Shown: in pieces, positions 1 through 6,780 of the stretch | Layout: every line of letters starts with the position of its first letter | How positions within the stretch are numbered: the first letter of the stretch is position 1 | Origin: an uncultured Chitinophagaceae bacterium | GTDB taxonomy: Bacteria > Bacteroidota > Bacteroidia > Chitinophagales > Chitinophagaceae | Assembly: GCA_946479005.1 (NCBI GenBank) | Contig: CAMLEM010000041.1 | Span: 1 to 9,676 of the forward strand | DNA length: 9,676 bases | Direction: 5' to 3' | Made by a program: the position numbers and the translations under genes | Notes under the pieces: generated by a model | The model's input: the letters and a program-made list of their open reading frames with translations, nothing else | Told to the model about the DNA's origin: nothing | Database searches by the model: none

Positions 1-1101
1 AAATCCTTTTTGCCTGGTCACATCCTGGACTTCTCTGAGAACATAAGAAGCGCTGGCCATTATTTTATAAGGAGAGATCAGCCAGTATTTGAATTCTCCG
101 TCACTGCTCAGAAGGTCGTAGGACGACTGGGTGAGCACGCCCTGGTAGGATTCCGTATTGGTAGTAACCGAGGCCGAATACTTGTCGGTCAGCATATAGA
201 TGGTGGGGGTATGAATGGCGAGGCCAAGCCGGATGAATTCCTGCGGTTTATAGATCCCCCCGATCTTCAGGTTAACGCCTCCGCCGCTGGTGTTCAGCGT
301 TTCACTGATGGAAGCCGCATCAAATTTGTTGTTCGGATCATCGGTGAGATCCGCTTCCGTGAAAGTGGACTCTCTTTCAAAATTAAGCATCGGAACACCC
401 AGCGTGAAGCCAAAGAACCATTTGTTATTCCTGTTCCCTGCAAATCCGAGGGCCAGCTCGGTGATGCCGCCACGGGTGATCACATCATTCTCCTGGATCA
501 CACCTGTGGCAAAGGGCGCACGGGTCTGGAACTGGTAATTACCGGAAGAGCCCCCCGCAATGGTGTCGATCCAATAAGTATTAAATGCGAGGCTGCTACC
601 GAAGGGATAACCTGAGGCCACGGCGTTGGCATCGCCTGTACCACTGATCTCTTCCAGGAACTTATGCGAGTAGGAATTTTGTGTATTGACACCGCGATAC
701 AACATATGATTTCCAAAGGAAGCAGTGCGGTTGATGGCCAGGCCGAAAGCAGCACTGTTATTCCCGCTGGTGGGGGCACCGACTACCAGCCCGGTGGTAC
801 CGAAAGAAAGATTATTCCTCTTTTCCGATTCATTGTTGTCGTAGTAGTTCGCTTTCACCCGGTTGAGATTGTACCCTGGGCTGATCACAAAATCACCCGT
901 ACGATAGAAACCCAGCCCGGCCGGGTTCACGAACAGGGCTGAAAGATCGCCCCCAAGGGAGGTCATCGCTCCACCGATGGCCTGCTGCCGCGCTGTACCG
1001 GAAGAAATATTCCAGGAATATCGAAGTGCATCGGCAGGTTCCTGCGAAAAACCAATGAAACAGGACAATAAGCTGCCGGTGATGAAAAATATTTTTTTCA
1101 T
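1..1101 (-). CDS. OmpP1/FadL-family outer membrane beta-barrel protein, 3' end missing
   Basis: The reading frame is open for 367 codons from ATG at 1101 to the left edge, so the C-terminus is off the window. The product begins MKKIFFITGSLLSCFIGFSQ, a signal peptide with a typical Bacteroidota cleavage after FSQ. The mature start (EPADALRYSW) leads into a Gly-rich stretch with AIGGAMTSLGGDLSALFVNP and AGLGFYR (about residues 43-68). This NPAG-containing block is characteristic of the OmpP1/FadL/TodX family, the outer membrane channels for hydrophobic compounds. The remainder alternates short polar and aromatic segments as expected for beta strands. Family members in this phylum are often near 500 residues, so roughly a quarter is probably missing. 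It lies 37 bp downstream of the lipoprotein gene on the same strand and is probably co-transcribed with it. No Shine-Dalgarno is visible. The transported substrate cannot be inferred. LLSC at residues 11-14 resembles a lipobox, but the FSQ site and the barrel family favour ordinary signal peptidase I cleavage. Confidence 0.85.
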   Translation of the reverse strand, partial: MKKIFFITGSLLSCFIGFSQEPADALRYSWNISSGTARQQAIGGAMTSLGGDLSALFVNPAGLGFYRTGDFVISPGYNLNRVKANYYDNNESEKRNNLSFGTTGLVVGAPTSGNNSAAFGLAINRTASFGNHMLYRGVNTQNSYSHKFLEEISGTGDANAVASGYPFGSSLAFNTYWIDTIAGGSSGNYQFQTRAPFATGVIQENDVITRGGITELALGFAGNRNNKWFFGFTLGVPMLNFERESTFTEADLTDDPNNKFDAASISETLNTSGGGVNLKIGGIYKPQEFIRLGLAIHTPTIYMLTDKYSASVTTNTESYQGVLTQSSYDLLSSDGEFKYWLISPYKIMASASYVLREVQDVTRQKGF

Positions 1102-1138
1102 TGTACAATCATTTTTTGATCAGAACGGATGATGAAAC

Positions 1139-1789
1139 TCAAAATCTGCGAACCGGGGCCGAAGAGCCGGAACTGGATGGTTTCGAACTTCCCGAACTTC
1201 CGGAACTTCCTGTTGGCTTTACCGTTCCGGAAGAGGAGGAATTGTTCGAACGGAAAATATTCCTCAACCGGCTTCCATTGTCTGTCGACTGGGGGGTGTA
1301 CCGGGTATTTGAGCCGGCCTGGTTAACCTTTGGATCGCTGTAATTCCGGGTGTTCGAAGTGTTCGGATTGTAAGCGTTGAGATTGAAGGTGCGCGGTTTG
1401 GTATAAACGGGCGATTTGATGTTCTTTACGATCACGTAATTGCTGTAGTAAGGATTGTGATACGTATTCCAGTAATTATATGGCGACCAGCTGTTCTGGC
1501 AAAAGCAGCAGCCGAGGTAAACATTATACCGGTTGCGGTAATCGCTGTAATACCAGTCGTCCAGGTCGCTCCAGCGGGTGCGGTTCCGCACCTTCATTCG
1601 CAGGTAACGATCTTCGTAATACTCATCATTGTACCTGGGTTCGTCCTCTTTCTGCGAATCTACATACTCTTCCCGGTCCTGGACAGGGGAGTAGTAAACA
1701 TCGTCAGGGGTTTGTCCTGTTTTATAGGCTGTAGTACAGCTTGCGAGCGAGATGATTGAAACCGACAGAAGTAAAATTGTGAGTTTCAT
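1139..1789 (-). CDS. Small Tyr/Asn/Ser-rich lipoprotein of unknown function
   Basis: The product is 216 residues. It starts MKLTILLLSVSIISLASC, a signal peptide with a clear lipobox (LASC, Cys18), so it should be lipid-anchored after cleavage. The frame stays open upstream to 2029, but that extension is low-complexity sequence from the intergenic repeat, and the lipoprotein signal fixes the start at ATG 1789. After the anchor come an acidic stretch (about 37-60), a Tyr/Arg/Trp-rich segment (57-118) and a Cys cluster CCFC at 94-97. An Asn/Thr/Ser-rich part follows, then a Ser/Gly tail (about 181-210) ending in PVRRF. No catalytic motif is visible and I do not assign a function. Similar Tyr-rich lipoproteins are common among Bacteroidota hypothetical proteins (recalled, not searched). 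The gene precedes the OmpP1/FadL-like gene in the same direction, so a role at the outer membrane with that porin is an inference from context only. Confidence 0.8.
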   Translation of the reverse strand: MKLTILLLSVSIISLASCTTAYKTGQTPDDVYYSPVQDREEYVDSQKEDEPRYNDEYYEDRYLRMKVRNRTRWSDLDDWYYSDYRNRYNVYLGCCFCQNSWSPYNYWNTYHNPYYSNYVIVKNIKSPVYTKPRTFNLNAYNPNTSNTRNYSDPKVNQAGSNTRYTPQSTDNGSRLRNIFRSNNSSSSGTVKPTGSSGSSGSSKPSSSGSSAPVRRF

Positions 1790-1797
1790 AGCCTGGT

Positions 1798-1829
1798 TTT
1801 TAGCGGTTAATGCGAAGTTACTATTTTTG
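1798..1829 (+). promoter_or_regulatory. Possible proS promoter
   Basis: TATTTTTG at 1822-1829 matches the Bacteroidota -7 consensus TAnnTTTG exactly. Twenty bases upstream, TTTT at 1798-1801 matches three of four bases of the -33 TTTG element. Transcription would start near 1836, giving proS a leader of about 185 nt that includes the whole heptad repeat. The -33 element is weak and the region is AT-rich, so a chance match is possible. No convincing promoter was found for the divergent lipoprotein gene. Confidence 0.3.
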
Positions 1830-1927
1830 GCCGTCTTCCGGCTTAACACAAACGTTTGCGTTACGAGTACAAATATTTGATCCTTTTTCGGAAAAATTGC
1901 GTTCGGGGGTGTTAATGTTTCGCTAAT

Positions 1928-2011
1928 GGATCCTGGATTCCGGGTTTCGGATTCCGGACTGGGGATTTGGAAATTGGGATTTGGGATTTTGAAATTGAAT
2001 TCTGGAATTTT
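1928..2011. repeat. Degenerate 7-bp tandem repeat, 12 units
   Basis: Reading from 1928 in steps of seven, 12 consecutive units remain in phase to 2011. The first ten fit the pattern G-R-R-T/A-T/C-T/N-N. GGATTCC occurs at 1935 and 1949, GGATTTG at 1963 and 1977, GAAATTG at 1970 and 1991, with variants GGATCCT, GGGTTTC, GGACTGG and GGATTTT. The last two units (AATTCTG, GAATTTT) are the most diverged. The array stops 10 bp before the proS start codon, so it probably forms part of the proS 5' leader. Seven-base periodicity is out of step with codons, and no conserved protein reads through it. Confidence 0.75.
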
Positions 2012-2021
2012 ATAAAACAGT

Positions 2022-3497
2022 ATGAGCAAGGAAATTACAACGCGCGCGGCGGATTATTCGCAATGGTATAATGACCTGGTATTAAAGGGTGAGCTGGCCG
2101 ATTATTCGGCAGTAAGGGGATGTATGGTGATCAAGCCCTACGGGTTTGCCCTTTGGGAAAATATGCGTGATACACTCGACAGGATGTTCAAGGATACGGG
2201 TCACGTGAATGCATATTTCCCTTTATTCATACCCAAGAGTTTTATGAGCCGGGAAGCCGCGCACGTGGAAGGCTTTGCCAAGGAATGCGCCGTGGTAACG
2301 CACTACCGCCTGAAGAATGATCCCAACGGAGGAGGGGTGGTGGTAGATCCGGAAGCGAAGCTCGAAGAGGAGCTCATCATTCGCCCTACATCGGAAACGA
2401 TCATCTGGAATACCTATAAGGACTGGATTCAGTCCTATCGTGATCTTCCCCTGCTGATCAACCAGTGGGCGAACGTGGTCCGATGGGAGATGAGAACAAG
2501 GTTGTTCCTGAGGACCGCGGAGTTTTTATGGCAGGAAGGTCATACGGCGCACGCCACCCGCGAGGAAGCCGTTGAGGAAACCGAAAGAATGCTCGAAGTG
2601 TACGCGCGCTTCGCGGAGGAATATATGGCGATGCCCGTGATACGGGGCGTGAAAACAGAGAGTGAAAGGTTTGCGGGGGCGGAGAACACCTATTGCATAG
2701 AGGCGCTGATGCAGGACGGGAAAGCCCTGCAGGCAGGCACTTCTCATTTCCTGGCACAGAATTTCGCCAAAGCATTCGAAGTGAAATTCCTGAATAAGGA
2801 AAACCAGCAGGAATATGTGTGGGCGACCAGCTGGGGGGTGAGTACCCGGCTTGTCGGGGCGCTGGTGATGGCGCACGGCGATGACAAAGGGTTGATCATT
2901 CCGCCGAGGCTGGCCCCATTGCAGGTGGTGATCGTTCCCATCTACAAAGGCGATGAACAAAAAGCGCAGATCAATGCGAAAGTGAAGGAAGTGATGACCC
3001 GGTTAAAAGCAGCGGGCATCCGGGTAAAATACGACGATAACGACAATGCCCGGCCGGGATGGAAGTTCGCGGAATATGAAATGAAAGGCGTGCCTGTGCG
3101 ACTGGCACTTGGTGCACGTGACCTGGAAAAGAATATCATTGAGGTGGCCCGGCGCGACAGCCAGGAAAAATCACAGGTATCCCTGGATGACATTACGGAG
3201 TATGTAACCAAACTCCTGGAGGAGATCCAGCAATCCCTTTTCGATAAGGCGCTGAAATACCGCGATGCACATATTACAAATTGCGATCGTTGGGATGAAT
3301 TCGAGAAGCTTCTGGATGAAAAAGGGGGGTTCATCAGTGCGCATTGGGATGGTACGGCCGAGACGGAAGCAGCCATCAAGGAAAAAACAAAAGCTACCGT
3401 GCGTTGCATTCCCCTGAACAATAAACAGGAGGAGGGAAAATGCATCCTCACAGGCAAGGCTTCGAAGCAAAGAGTGCTGTTCGCGAGGGCATATTAA
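2022..3497 (+). CDS. proS: Prolyl-tRNA synthetase, archaeal/eukaryotic-type (class II)
   Basis: This 491-residue cytoplasmic enzyme activates proline with ATP and loads it onto tRNA-Pro. Class II landmarks are in order: RPTSE at 121-125, motif 2 with [20 protein letters not shown] (154-173) followed by HTAH, the proline-pocket/GTSH loop (239-242), motif 3 [15 protein letters not shown] (285-299), then the anticodon-binding domain from about 300 (VVIVPIYKG). The protein ends in FARAY, as expected for this form, whose terminal Tyr is conserved. There is no editing-domain insertion between motifs 2 and 3, which distinguishes it from the longer bacterial E. coli-type enzyme; the length fits the short form. 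In the C-terminal zinc-type domain only Cys474 seems to line up with the four Zn ligands of the Thermus enzyme. The start ATG at 2022 gives the expected N-terminus [20 protein letters not shown]. The upstream sequence is A/T-rich without a Shine-Dalgarno, which is normal for this phylum. Confidence 0.97.
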   Translation: MSKEITTRAADYSQWYNDLVLKGELADYSAVRGCMVIKPYGFALWENMRDTLDRMFKDTGHVNAYFPLFIPKSFMSREAAHVEGFAKECAVVTHYRLKNDPNGGGVVVDPEAKLEEELIIRPTSETIIWNTYKDWIQSYRDLPLLINQWANVVRWEMRTRLFLRTAEFLWQEGHTAHATREEAVEETERMLEVYARFAEEYMAMPVIRGVKTESERFAGAENTYCIEALMQDGKALQAGTSHFLAQNFAKAFEVKFLNKENQQEYVWATSWGVSTRLVGALVMAHGDDKGLIIPPRLAPLQVVIVPIYKGDEQKAQINAKVKEVMTRLKAAGIRVKYDDNDNARPGWKFAEYEMKGVPVRLALGARDLEKNIIEVARRDSQEKSQVSLDDITEYVTKLLEEIQQSLFDKALKYRDAHITNCDRWDEFEKLLDEKGGFISAHWDGTAETEAAIKEKTKATVRCIPLNNKQEEGKCILTGKASKQRVLFARAY

Positions 3498-3511
3498 TGA
3501 ATGAAAAAAGA

Positions 3512-3543
3512 TTTGCCAGCCAATGAACGCGGGAGTACATTTA
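3512..3543 (+). promoter_or_regulatory. Bacteroidota-type promoter for the small membrane protein gene
   Basis: TTTG at 3512-3515 is followed after exactly 20 bases by TACATTTA at 3536-3543, which matches seven of eight positions of the -7 element TAnnTTTG. The TTTG/19-21 bp/TAnnTTTG arrangement is the known primary sigma factor promoter of this phylum. Transcription would start near 3550, leaving a leader of about 20 nt, A-rich, before ATG 3569. This suggests the gene is transcribed separately from proS. Confidence 0.55.
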
Positions 3544-3568
3544 TACCCAACCAAAATCAAAACTTACA

Positions 3569-4012
3569 ATGGAATCAAACCAAAACTCTTCCCTGTTCCA
3601 GTTGAACCTCGATGCGCAAAATAGCTACACGCTTCGCAGTGCCGCATCCTGGGCAAGGGTACTGGGCGTGGCAACGATGATCATGGGCATCCTCTTCATT
3701 ATTTTCGGCATCATCGCACAGCAGACCATCAGCAGAGCGGGTTTGGACTATGGCGACAGTGGGATGAGCAGTTCGGCCCTGGGGAACCTTGGGCTTGTGA
3801 TGTATGTGCTGATGGGGCTTGTGTTCATCATCAGCGCTGTTTTCGCATTGAATGCGGGTAATAAGATCAATGCGGGCCTGAAGAATAACGACCAGGCTAC
3901 ACTGAATGCAGGTTTCGCCGGCGCCCGGAATTTCTTCGCACTTTGGGCCATCCTGACGATCCTTTCACTCATTCTCCTGCTGATATCGTTGCTGACAATG
4001 CTGGGGCAATAA
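3569..4012 (+). CDS. Small three-helix membrane protein, probably DUF5362 family
   Basis: The product has 147 residues. A short polar N-terminus (LFQLNLDAQNSYTLRSAASW) precedes three hydrophobic segments: about 31-52 (VLGVATMIMGILFIIFGIIA), 74-95 (GLVMYVLMGLVFIISAVFAL) and 122-144. Between helices 2 and 3 lies a polar loop with NAGNKINAGLKNNDQATLNAG. The architecture resembles the DUF5362 family of Bacteroidota inner membrane proteins, but I recognise this by general layout and recall, not by a diagnostic motif. No function is known. It has its own promoter upstream and a weak terminator over its stop codon, so it is probably monocistronic. It converges on the RDD-family gene. Confidence 0.8.
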   Translation: MESNQNSSLFQLNLDAQNSYTLRSAASWARVLGVATMIMGILFIIFGIIAQQTISRAGLDYGDSGMSSSALGNLGLVMYVLMGLVFIISAVFALNAGNKINAGLKNNDQATLNAGFAGARNFFALWAILTILSLILLLISLLTMLGQ

Positions 4013-4023
4013 GCATTTTTTTT
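3997..4023 (+). terminator. Weak intrinsic terminator over the stop codon
   Basis: AATGCT at 3997-4002 pairs perfectly with AGCATT at 4012-4017 across a 9-nt loop. The stem runs directly into a run of eight T from 4016 to 4023. The stem is only 6 bp with two G-C pairs, so it is weak. The stop codon TAA (4010-4012) lies at the loop/stem edge. The position after a single-gene unit supports the call. Confidence 0.4.
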
Positions 4024-4028
4024 ACCGG

Positions 4029-4110
4029 CCCTCACGCGGCGGCGCAACGTTTCGGCGTGCAGGTAAGACCTGTTGCGAGTGTTGCTACTTTGCGTCGTTG
4101 CGTGAAAGGC
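4029..4110. repeat. Inverted TTGCG-rich repeat between convergent genes
   Basis: The right arm CGTTGCGTGA (4096-4105) has its complement split in the left arm: TCACGC at 4032-4037 and CGCAACG at 4043-4049, separated by an extra GGCGG. Within the loop, CAGGT at 4060-4064 and ACCTG at 4068-4072 form a further 5-bp stem. TTGCG-like steps recur at 4073, 4082 (TTGC), 4090 (TTTGCG) and 4098, about 8-9 bp apart. The segment lies between two convergent genes and has no coding potential. It may be an interspersed palindromic repeat, a bidirectional transcription stop, or both. Confidence 0.45.
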
Positions 4111-4132
4111 TGTTGGCTGGTAAACGGCTCTT

Positions 4133-4927
4133 CTATTTCGTCGACAGATAATTATAATCTTTCAGCAAAACATCCAAAAACTCGAGGGGCGGAAGCTGAG
4201 TTTGTATTTGCAGGTGCGTGATGATCTTGGTAGCCGCTGTTTCTGCCATTGAATGATCTCCTCTCCGGCGGGCAGACTCGTAAATGCTTTTGATCGCGTT
4301 GATATCCTTATCGCTCAGCTGCATGATCTGCGGGTAAGATGGAACATAGTTATCTGCCACGGGTACAAACACCGTATCATCAATGCTTCCCCTGGTATTC
4401 GTTCGGATCAGGATGGTCCGGGCCAATATGTCCCCTATGCGCTGCCCTTTTTTAGAAGAAACCACAAGCACGATATCCGTAATAAGAAATGCCAGGGCGG
4501 AGATCACGATAAAACTCGATTCGGCATCCCTGAAAAGGTTAGGAGAGCTGATGAGAAGGATGAGGATGACGGCGATCCAGAGATCCGAGACGCGGAGAAG
4601 CCACCGGATCAGGAACTGGCTGATGCTGGGCCTGCCGCCAATCTCGTTCACCACACGAATGCCCAGTATTTTTTTCCCGATGCTTTGCCCGTTCATCGTG
4701 ACCTCCATAATGAGATGATAACAGAAGAAAGGGACAAGGAAGAGCATCGTGAGACCATAGCTGTCCCACCCTGAAAGGTTCGTGGAATTCAGTATTTCGA
4801 ACACAATGCGCAAATAGAAATATTCGAGGATCATATCGATCAACAGGGCGAAGAACCGCCGGTAGAATTCCGGGATCTCGAATTCTATCTCGATATTAAA
4901 ATTTGTTGGTATTCTAAGAATGGCCAT
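4133..4927 (-). CDS. RDD-family integral membrane protein
   Basis: The product is 264 residues from ATG 4927; the frame also offers an upstream TTG at 4948, but the ATG gives MAILRIPTNFNIEIEFEIPE, the more natural start. RDD-family hallmarks are FYRRFFALLIDMIL (21-34, with the Arg and first Asp), the conserved loop NGQSIGKKILGIRVV (79-93) followed by the GGRPSISQFLIRWLLR region, and KKGQRIGDILARTIL (159-173, the second Asp). Membrane segments are around 26-45, 58-75, 112-128 and 138-156. A soluble C-terminal tail of roughly 85 residues (about 180-264), partly helical (DKDINAIKSIYESARRR), extends beyond the usual RDD domain. RDD proteins are poorly characterised; some have been linked to ion transport. 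This gene diverges from the SpoIIM/DUF4129/DUF4350/MoxR/DUF58 operon, and linkage of RDD to that set suggests a shared role in the envelope. Confidence 0.9.
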   Translation of the reverse strand: MAILRIPTNFNIEIEFEIPEFYRRFFALLIDMILEYFYLRIVFEILNSTNLSGWDSYGLTMLFLVPFFCYHLIMEVTMNGQSIGKKILGIRVVNEIGGRPSISQFLIRWLLRVSDLWIAVILILLISSPNLFRDAESSFIVISALAFLITDIVLVVSSKKGQRIGDILARTILIRTNTRGSIDDTVFVPVADNYVPSYPQIMQLSDKDINAIKSIYESARRRGDHSMAETAATKIITHLQIQTQLPPLEFLDVLLKDYNYLSTK

Positions 4928-4954
4928 CGGGAGATCTGCGAAAAGCAAAATACG

Positions 4955-4968
4955 GATAAGTTCTTATC
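4955..4968. promoter_or_regulatory. Inverted repeat in divergent promoter region, possible operator
   Basis: GATAAG (4955-4960) and CTTATC (4963-4968) are perfect inverted copies with a 2-bp TT centre. The site lies in the short region between the divergent RDD start (4927) and SpoIIM start (5006), where promoters for both must lie. TAATTTAC at 4980-4987 could be a degraded -7 element for the operon, but no -33 partner was found. A role as a shared regulator-binding site is inference. Confidence 0.3.
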
Positions 4969-5005
4969 GTAAAAGCAATTAATTTACACCCAAAGACCTG
5001 TCTTT

Positions 5006-5974
5006 TTGAGAGAAGCGCTTTTCATAAAGAAAAACAAGGATCGCTGGCTTAGGGCGCAGCACGAACCTTCGAATGACCCGGATGAAATGGCTGCCGATTT
5101 TACGCAGCTCGTGGATGATCTCGCCTACGCAAAAACATTTTACCCTTCCGGGAAAGTGACCGCATACATCAATTCACAGGCCTCCCGGATCTACCTTGAT
5201 ATTTACAGGAACCGGAAAGAAGAAACCAACAAGCTCTGGTACTTCTGGAAGTTCGAATTACCCCTGCTGATCCGCAGGCATCACCGGGTGCTGCTTTTTA
5301 CCTTTCTTTTCTTTCTCGTGTTTTTTTCCATTGGGTTCTTCACGGCCCAGAAAGATGAGGCGATCCCTGCCAGTATCCTCGGGGAGGGATATGTGCAGAT
5401 GACACAGGAGAATATCGATAATGGGAATCCTTTTGGCGTTTACGAAGGCGGCAATGCCTTTATGAGCTGGATCGCGCTGATGATCCATAATATGCGGGTG
5501 GACTTCCTGGTTTTTGTATCCGGTATTTTCTGCGGGGTCCCCGCCCTGTTCATAGAGGCGAAGAACGCAGTGATGGTGGGCGTATTCGACCAGTTCTTTT
5601 CCGCCAGGGGTCTGGGCGTTGATTTCTGGCTGGTGGTATTCGTTCACGGCACCATTGAAATGACGGCGCTGATCCTGTCCACCGCCGCCGGGCTGATCCT
5701 TGGTAAAAGCTTTCTCTTCCCGGGCACCCTTCGCCGGATCGATGCTTTTAAACAGGGTGCGAAGGATGGGGTGAAAATAATGGTGGGCGTGGTACCACTC
5801 ACGGCACTTGCCGCTTTTTTTGAAGGATTCATTACGAGGCTATATAACGATATTTCGATACTCACCACGCTCGTGTTCGGGCTTTCTGTGCTCTTCATGA
5901 TCTGGTATTTCATCATCTGGCCGATCCGCCTGGCAAGGCGAAGCGCTGCGCCATTAATCGAGGAGGAAGTATGA
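5006..5974 (+). CDS. SpoIIM-family (stage II sporulation protein M-like) membrane protein
   Basis: The product is 322 residues with a TTG start at 5006. The frame is closed by TAA at 4970 and contains no ATG or GTG before 5006. The first internal Met (residue 28) would remove the conserved opening MREALFIKKNKDRW. A soluble N-terminal region of about 90 residues is followed by membrane segments near 94-113, 152-180, 206-233, 256-275 and 286-307. The SpoIIM signature is HGTIEMTALILSTAAGLILG (214-233), with a second conserved piece FFEGFITR (271-278). In sporulating Firmicutes SpoIIM works with SpoIID and SpoIIP in peptidoglycan remodelling at engulfment. Non-sporulating Bacteroidota carry the family in this MoxR-linked context, where its role is unknown. 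The gene heads the operon and its stop overlaps the next start (ATGA). Confidence 0.92.
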   Translation: MREALFIKKNKDRWLRAQHEPSNDPDEMAADFTQLVDDLAYAKTFYPSGKVTAYINSQASRIYLDIYRNRKEETNKLWYFWKFELPLLIRRHHRVLLFTFLFFLVFFSIGFFTAQKDEAIPASILGEGYVQMTQENIDNGNPFGVYEGGNAFMSWIALMIHNMRVDFLVFVSGIFCGVPALFIEAKNAVMVGVFDQFFSARGLGVDFWLVVFVHGTIEMTALILSTAAGLILGKSFLFPGTLRRIDAFKQGAKDGVKIMVGVVPLTALAAFFEGFITRLYNDISILTTLVFGLSVLFMIWYFIIWPIRLARRSAAPLIEEEV

Positions 5975-6780
5975 CCCGATCTATTTCATTCAAACACCTG
6001 CTCCTCATTGCGGTGTTATTGGCTTTTCCGCAATCCTCCCTCCGGGCCCAGGCCAGCGACACTGTAGGAACAGAAGAAAAACTCGTGATCGTGGATGAAC
6101 GGGATGATGACAGTGACGGAACTGAAGATGAAGAAAAGGATTATTATTTCATTTATAAGGGGTATGGAACAGAAATGCCTCCACCCGACAGGAGGAAGGT
6201 CCCGGTTGAAAAGCTGGACCAGATGCGTAAGGGAAAGGGAATGTGGTACGTGAATGTGGAGCCTGAGAAACCCAGGGAACCGGGGAAAACAGAGAAGCGT
6301 GGCAACTATACGCCGCTCACGGAGAGAACCTGGTTCCAAACCCTTTTATGGGTATTGATCATTGGAGGATTCGGAACCTTCCTGGCCATCTATCTTACCG
6401 GTGACAGGGTGGGTCTTTTCCGGCGAGCCGCTCGCGGAGTAGGGGCGGGTCTGCCCGATACAATGCCTGAAGACATTTTTGCCATTCATTATGACCAGGA
6501 GATAGAAAAGGCGGAACGAAACAGAAATTACCGTGCTGCGGTCCGGCTTCATTTCTTAAAGACCCTGAAGAATTTTGCAGACAGCGGGATCATCAGCTAT
6601 AACGAAGGCAAGACCAATTTTGATTACCTCGTGGAATTGCATCCTACCGCGTATTATGAAAAATTTTTCCGGGTTACCCGGGCTTATGAATTCACCTGGT
6701 ATGGTAAGTTTCCGCTGGAAGAGACGGCGTATGGCCAGGTAAAGCAGGATTTTGATAACCTGAACAGGATGATCCATTGA
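5971..6780 (+). CDS. DUF4129-domain membrane protein
   Basis: The product is 269 residues. Residues 1-27 are a signal peptide ending SLRAQA. A markedly acidic stretch (41-57, about ten Asp/Glu) leads into a periplasmic region containing YYFIYKGYGTEMPPPDRRKV. One membrane helix spans about 123-142 (TLLWVLIIGGFGTFLAIYLT). The cytoplasmic C-terminus is a DUF4129 domain: YRAAVRLHFLKTLKNFADSG (187-206), ISYNEGKTNFDYL (208-220) and FFRVTRAYEFTWYGKFPL (232-249), with the typical kTN and E..WYG signatures. The start ATG overlaps the upstream TGA by four bases, suggesting translational coupling. The next gene begins at TTG overlapping this stop. DUF4129 proteins recur next to MoxR/DUF58 genes; no reaction is known. 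The acidic linker is a visible feature of unknown purpose. Confidence 0.88.
   Translation: MTRSISFKHLLLIAVLLAFPQSSLRAQASDTVGTEEKLVIVDERDDDSDGTEDEEKDYYFIYKGYGTEMPPPDRRKVPVEKLDQMRKGKGMWYVNVEPEKPREPGKTEKRGNYTPLTERTWFQTLLWVLIIGGFGTFLAIYLTGDRVGLFRRAARGVGAGLPDTMPEDIFAIHYDQEIEKAERNRNYRAAVRLHFLKTLKNFADSGIISYNEGKTNFDYLVELHPTAYYEKFFRVTRAYEFTWYGKFPLEETAYGQVKQDFDNLNRMIH

Noticed and set aside
10..615. Plus-strand open frame of about 200 codons
   Set aside because: It lies antisense to the OmpP1/FadL-like gene, has no recognisable domain, and the opposite strand gives a coherent porin with signal peptide.
1849..1879. TTTG-containing motifs on the minus strand as a lipoprotein promoter
   Set aside because: AACGTTTG and AATATTTG each miss the first base of the -7 element and no -33 TTTG lies at 19-21 bp.
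1790..2029. N-terminal extension of the lipoprotein frame by 80 codons
   Set aside because: The extension translates the intergenic heptad repeat and would bury the lipoprotein signal peptide in the interior of the protein.
2526..2960. Minus-strand open frame of about 144 codons inside proS
   Set aside because: Fully antisense to the conserved catalytic core of ProS, with no domain of its own.
4253..4774. Plus-strand open frame of about 173 codons rich in Arg, Asp and Pro
   Set aside because: Antisense to the RDD gene, whose family motifs are clear. The composition is typical of a shadow frame.
4928..4948. TTG at 4948 as the RDD start
   Set aside because: ATG at 4927 is stronger and gives a conventional N-terminus; the extra seven residues add no conserved feature.
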